This document shows positions 61,037 through 64,000 of a stretch of 64,000 bases of DNA, piece after piece. Origin of the DNA: Streptomyces mirabilis. Its GTDB lineage: Bacteria > Actinomycetota > Actinomycetes > Streptomycetales > Streptomycetaceae. Under the pieces are notes generated by a model. The model did no database searches and had not been told where the DNA came from. It saw only the letters and a program-made list of their open reading frames with translations. A program made the translations under genes and the position numbers. The DNA is taken from assembly GCF_018310535.1 (NCBI RefSeq), contig NZ_CP074102.1:7068001-7132000 (forward strand), read 5' to 3'. How positions within the stretch are numbered: the stretch's first letter is position 1; each line of letters starts with the position of its first letter.

Positions 61037-62296
61037 ATGGCCGCGGGATACCTGGAGATCCTCAGGGCGAGGCACGCCGCACGGCTGCTCGCCGGCACGC
61101 TCACCGGGCGGCTGCCGAACGCCACCGCCGCCATCGCCGTCGTGCTCTTCGTGCGGGCGCAGGGCGGGACGTACAGCCTGGCCGGTGCGCTCGCCGCCGT
61201 GTACGGGGTGGGCAACGCCGTGGGGCAGCCGCTGCTCGGGCGGCTCGTGGATCTGTACGGGCAGCCCCGCGTCCAGCTGCCGGCCTCGCTCGTCTCGGCC
61301 CTCGGGATGGGCGTCTTCGCCTTCTCGGGCACCGACCCGCTGCCGGTGGCGTATCTCTCGATGGTCGTCGCCGGGCTCTTCACGCCGCCTCTGGAGGGCG
61401 GTCTGCGGGCGTTGTGGCCCTCCGTGCTGCGCCGGGAGGAGCAGGTGCACACCGCGTACGCGATGGACGCCGTGGCGCAGGAAGTCATGTTCACCGTCGG
61501 ACCCTTGCTCCTGACCCTGTGCGCTTCGCTCTGGTCCGCCCGGGCGGCGCTGCTGATCCTGAACGTCGTCGGGGTACTGGGCGCCCTCTCCGTGGTCCTC
61601 TCGCCGCCCTCGCGCGCGTGGCGTTCGGCACCGCGCGAGGCGCACTGGCTCGGCGCGTTGCGCTCACCCGGGCTGCTGGCGCTGCTCGGCGCGTTCCTGT
61701 TCGTGGGGATCGCGCTCGGCTCGATCACGGTCGCCGCGGTGTCGTACGCCGACGACCACGGCGGCGACGCGGTCTACGGCTGGCTGATGGCGGCCGTGGG
61801 GCTCGGGGCCCTCGTCGGTGGGACGGCGTACGGGGCGCGGCGGTGGAGCGGCGCGCCCGAGCGGCGACTGCGGGGGCTGGTCGCCCTTCTGGCGGTGTGT
61901 TACCTGCCACTCGTGCTGATGCCGGGCGCGGTCGCGATGACGGCCCTCGCGGCGCTCGCCGGGGTCTTCCTGGCCCCCTGCATCGCCTGCGCTTTCATCA
62001 TCGTCGACCGGCACGCGCCGAGGGGCACCGTCACCGAGGCGTTCTCCTGGCTTGTGACGACGTTCACCGTGGGAGCGTCGGTCGGAACGGGCCTGGCGGG
62101 CCCGGTCGTCGAGTGGGGCGGGGCGGTGTGGGGCTTCGCCCTGCCGGGTGCCGCGGGTGCCGCCGCGCTGGTGGTTCTGCTGGCCACGGGGCGGGTCCTC
62201 GCAGCTACCGGGGACGGTGCGGTCGTTGCGGTCTCATCGGAAAATGATCCAAACCGTGCCGTCGAACCCCGTTTCAGCTCGGGGGATCGGGCGTAA
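61037..62296 (+). CDS. MFS transporter
   Basis: A 419-residue membrane protein with about 12 hydrophobic helices. The segment GNAVGQPLLGRLVDLYGQPR is the MFS loop 2-3 motif. The pattern of long hydrophobic helices with few charged residues fits drug or metabolite exporters. The ATG at 61037 follows GGAAGGG. The substrate is unknown; control by the neighbouring LacI regulator suggests a sugar-linked or small-molecule inducer. It ends 9 bases before pafA, so some pafA transcription may come from this promoter. Confidence 0.88.
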   Translation: MAAGYLEILRARHAARLLAGTLTGRLPNATAAIAVVLFVRAQGGTYSLAGALAAVYGVGNAVGQPLLGRLVDLYGQPRVQLPASLVSALGMGVFAFSGTDPLPVAYLSMVVAGLFTPPLEGGLRALWPSVLRREEQVHTAYAMDAVAQEVMFTVGPLLLTLCASLWSARAALLILNVVGVLGALSVVLSPPSRAWRSAPREAHWLGALRSPGLLALLGAFLFVGIALGSITVAAVSYADDHGGDAVYGWLMAAVGLGALVGGTAYGARRWSGAPERRLRGLVALLAVCYLPLVLMPGAVAMTALAALAGVFLAPCIACAFIIVDRHAPRGTVTEAFSWLVTTFTVGASVGTGLAGPVVEWGGAVWGFALPGAAGAAALVVLLATGRVLAATGDGAVVAVSSENDPNRAVEPRFSSGDRA

Positions 62297-62305
62297 TGTT
62301 CAGTC

Positions 62306-63667
62306 ATGGACCGCCGCATTTTCGGGCTGGAGAACGAGTACGGCGTCACGTGTACGTTCAGGGGACAGCGCCGCCTGTCTCCCGACGAGGTGGCGCGGTA
62401 CCTCTTCCGCCGTGTCGTGTCATGGGGCCGCAGCAGCAATGTCTTTCTGCGGAACGGTGCCCGCCTCTATCTCGACGTGGGATCACATCCGGAATACGCG
62501 ACACCCGAATGTGACAACGTGACGGAACTCGTCACTCACGACAAGGCCGGCGAGCGCATTCTCGAAGGACTCCTGGTCGACGCCGAACGACGCCTGCACG
62601 AGGAAGGAATCGCGGGCGACGTCTACCTGTTCAAGAACAACACCGACTCGGCGGGCAACTCCTACGGGTGCCACGAGAACTATCTGGTGGCCCGGCACGG
62701 GGAGTTCTCCCGGCTCGCGGACATTCTCATTCCCTTCCTGGTCACCCGGCAGCTGCTGTGCGGTGCCGGCAAGGTGCTGCAGACCCCGCGCGGCGCCGTG
62801 TACTGCGTGAGCCAGCGCGCCGAGCACATCTGGGAGGGCGTCAGCTCGGCGACGACCCGCTCCCGGCCGATCATCAACACCCGCGACGAACCGCACGCCG
62901 ACGCCGAGCGCTACCGGCGGCTGCACGTCATCGTCGGTGACTCGAACATGTCCGAGACGACGATGCTCCTCAAGGTCGGCGCCACCGACCTGGTACTGCG
63001 CATGATCGAGGCCGGTACGGTCATGCGCGACCTCACCCTGGAGAACCCCATTCGGGCGATCCGCGAGGTCAGTCACGACATCACGGGCCGGCGCAAGGTG
63101 CGTCTGGCCAGCGGCCGGGAGGCCTCCGCGCTGGAAGTGCAGCGGGAGTACTTCGAGAAGGCCGTGGACTTCTGCGAGCGCCGCGGCATCCGCACCGGCA
63201 CGGTCGAGCAGGTGCTCGAACTGTGGGGCCGCACGCTCGACTCGATCGAGGCCGAAGACCTCGACCGGATCGGTACCGAAATCGACTGGGTGATGAAGTA
63301 CAAGCTCATCGAGCGGTACCGGGCCAAGCACAACATGACGATGTCGCATCCCCGGGTCGCGCAGATAGACCTCGCATATCACGACATCCACCGGCGTCGT
63401 GGTCTGTACTACCTGTTGGAGAGGAAGGGGCAAGCCACCCGGATCTGCAACGATTTGAAGATCTTCGAGGGCAAGTCCGTGCCGCCGCAGACCACTCGGG
63501 CCCGGCTGCGCGGCGACTTCATCCGGCGCGCTCAGGAGCAGCGCCGCGATTTCACCGTCGACTGGGTCCATCTCAAGCTCAACGACCAGGCGCAACGCAC
63601 GGTGTTGTGCAAGGACCCGTTCCGTTCGGTCGACGATCGGGTGGAGAAGCTGATCGCGGGAATGTGA
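62306..63667 (+). CDS. pafA: Pup-protein ligase
   Basis: A 453-residue ligase that joins the C-terminal Glu of deamidated Pup to substrate lysines with ATP. The N-terminus [18 protein letters not shown] carries the catalytic Glu-Asn-Glu-Tyr region, and [19 protein letters not shown] is the Pup-enzyme signature shared with Dop. It lacks the longer Dop insertion. Spacing of 9 bases from the MFS stop suggests co-transcription. It completes the pupylation set in this window. Confidence 0.95.
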   Translation: MDRRIFGLENEYGVTCTFRGQRRLSPDEVARYLFRRVVSWGRSSNVFLRNGARLYLDVGSHPEYATPECDNVTELVTHDKAGERILEGLLVDAERRLHEEGIAGDVYLFKNNTDSAGNSYGCHENYLVARHGEFSRLADILIPFLVTRQLLCGAGKVLQTPRGAVYCVSQRAEHIWEGVSSATTRSRPIINTRDEPHADAERYRRLHVIVGDSNMSETTMLLKVGATDLVLRMIEAGTVMRDLTLENPIRAIREVSHDITGRRKVRLASGREASALEVQREYFEKAVDFCERRGIRTGTVEQVLELWGRTLDSIEAEDLDRIGTEIDWVMKYKLIERYRAKHNMTMSHPRVAQIDLAYHDIHRRRGLYYLLERKGQATRICNDLKIFEGKSVPPQTTRARLRGDFIRRAQEQRRDFTVDWVHLKLNDQAQRTVLCKDPFRSVDDRVEKLIAGM

Positions 63668-63674
63668 GCGCTGA

Positions 63675-63733
63675 GTTCCGCGTGTGATGGCGGAACGCAA
63701 CGCGGGGCGCCGTACGTTTTCCGTACGGCGCCC
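63675..63733 (+). terminator. Two tandem hairpins after pafA
   Basis: GTTCCGC/GCGGAAC (63675-63696) and the stronger GGGCGCCGTACG/CGTACGGCGCCC (63705-63733, 12 bp perfect) lie between pafA and the next gene, followed by TTCTC. Confidence 0.8.
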
Positions 63734-63796
63734 TTCTCACGTCGTAGAGTTGCGCGCACGCCATCAACCAAGATCGATCGATACGAGGCCCTCACC

Positions 63797-64000
63797 GTGC
63801 GCCGACGCTCCCTCCTCATTGCCGTACCCGCCGGACTGGTCACGCTCGCCGGATGCGGTGACGACAAGTCGGACAAGGCCAAGTCCAGCAGCAGCCCGTC
63901 CCCGTCGGCCCCCGCGTCCGCCTCGGCGGCGCCGCCGCCGAAGATCGTCGACGGTCCGCTGCCGGCGATCACGGCCGGGACGAAGTTCGGTGAGAAGCCG
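63797..64000 (+). CDS. Lipoprotein, 5' end only; probable FKBP-type isomerase
   Basis: The first 68 codons of a lipoprotein: signal RRRSLLIAVPAGLVTLAGC with lipidation at Cys19, a Ser/Pro/Ala-rich linker, and KIVDGPLPAITAGTKFGEKP at the window edge. At this place beside pafA, relatives encode a secreted FKBP-type peptidyl-prolyl isomerase, and the visible end fits its N-terminus. The catalytic domain is outside the window, so the function is inferred from synteny. GTG at 63797 follows GAGG at 8 bases; TAGAGT (63745-63750) may be its -10. Confidence 0.7.
   Translation, partial: MRRRSLLIAVPAGLVTLAGCGDDKSDKAKSSSSPSPSAPASASAAPPPKIVDGPLPAITAGTKFGEKP

Overview
The window is a high-GC actinobacterial chromosome segment and almost certainly Streptomyces. 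It opens with two chaplin genes and carries mycothiol (mshC) and F420-type genes, the gyl glycerol operon and a complete Pup-proteasome locus. GTG starts are common, genes sit in tight operons, and TTA codons are nearly absent. Gene order matches, from memory, the S. coelicolor stretch running down from chpH/chpC to pafA and a lipoprotein isomerase, so most of it is conserved core chromosome. No tRNA, rRNA, CRISPR array, insertion sequence or prophage was seen.

Layout. 0-1.2 kb: the end of a short chaplin and a long two-domain chaplin with a sortase signal. 1.3-11.2 kb: DUF5703 protein, acidic protein, an inactive-looking RecD2-like protein coupled to an aldo/keto reductase, LLM oxidoreductase, ferritin-like protein, CorA, and a phosphomutase/DUF3090/SCO1664-family cassette leading to mshC (11.7-12.9 kb). 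13.0-16.6 kb: a small accessory block with a glutamine-rich protein, a cytosolic subtilase and a divergent Tat-exported beta-propeller with a TTA codon. The Q-rich protein and the subtilase end in the same roughly 70-residue domain, so they look like a two-gene system; I do not recognise it. 16.8 kb: PAC2-family protein, the likely parJ.

17.9-34.0 kb: a methionine-salvage island. A BMP-type nucleoside ABC importer is in one operon with a nucleoside phosphorylase, an MTA/SAH-type deaminase and a GntR regulator. mtnA is divergent, mtnD-mtnC-mtnB form a second operon, and a ribose-type ABC importer sits with mtnK. Together they could import methylthio-nucleosides and methylthioribose and return the carbon and sulfur to methionine. 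Three of the four transcription units have plausible short cysteine-containing leader peptides, which suggests attenuation by cysteine supply.

34.1-39.3 kb: glycerol operon glpF-glpK-glpD and its IclR regulator gylR, with matching operator-like palindromes ahead of glpF and gylR. 39.6-47.7 kb: metH, a HAD phosphatase and two tandem orphan peptide-binding lipoproteins. 47.8-53.5 kb: response regulator, RecB-like Fe-S nuclease, site-2 protease, tRNA m1A58 methyltransferase, a secreted protein and a ferredoxin. 53.8-63.7 kb: arc (mpa), dop, pup, an endonuclease VII remnant, prcB, prcA, a LacI/MFS pair and pafA. The window ends in the first codons of a lipoprotein that resembles the FKBP isomerase found at this place in relatives.
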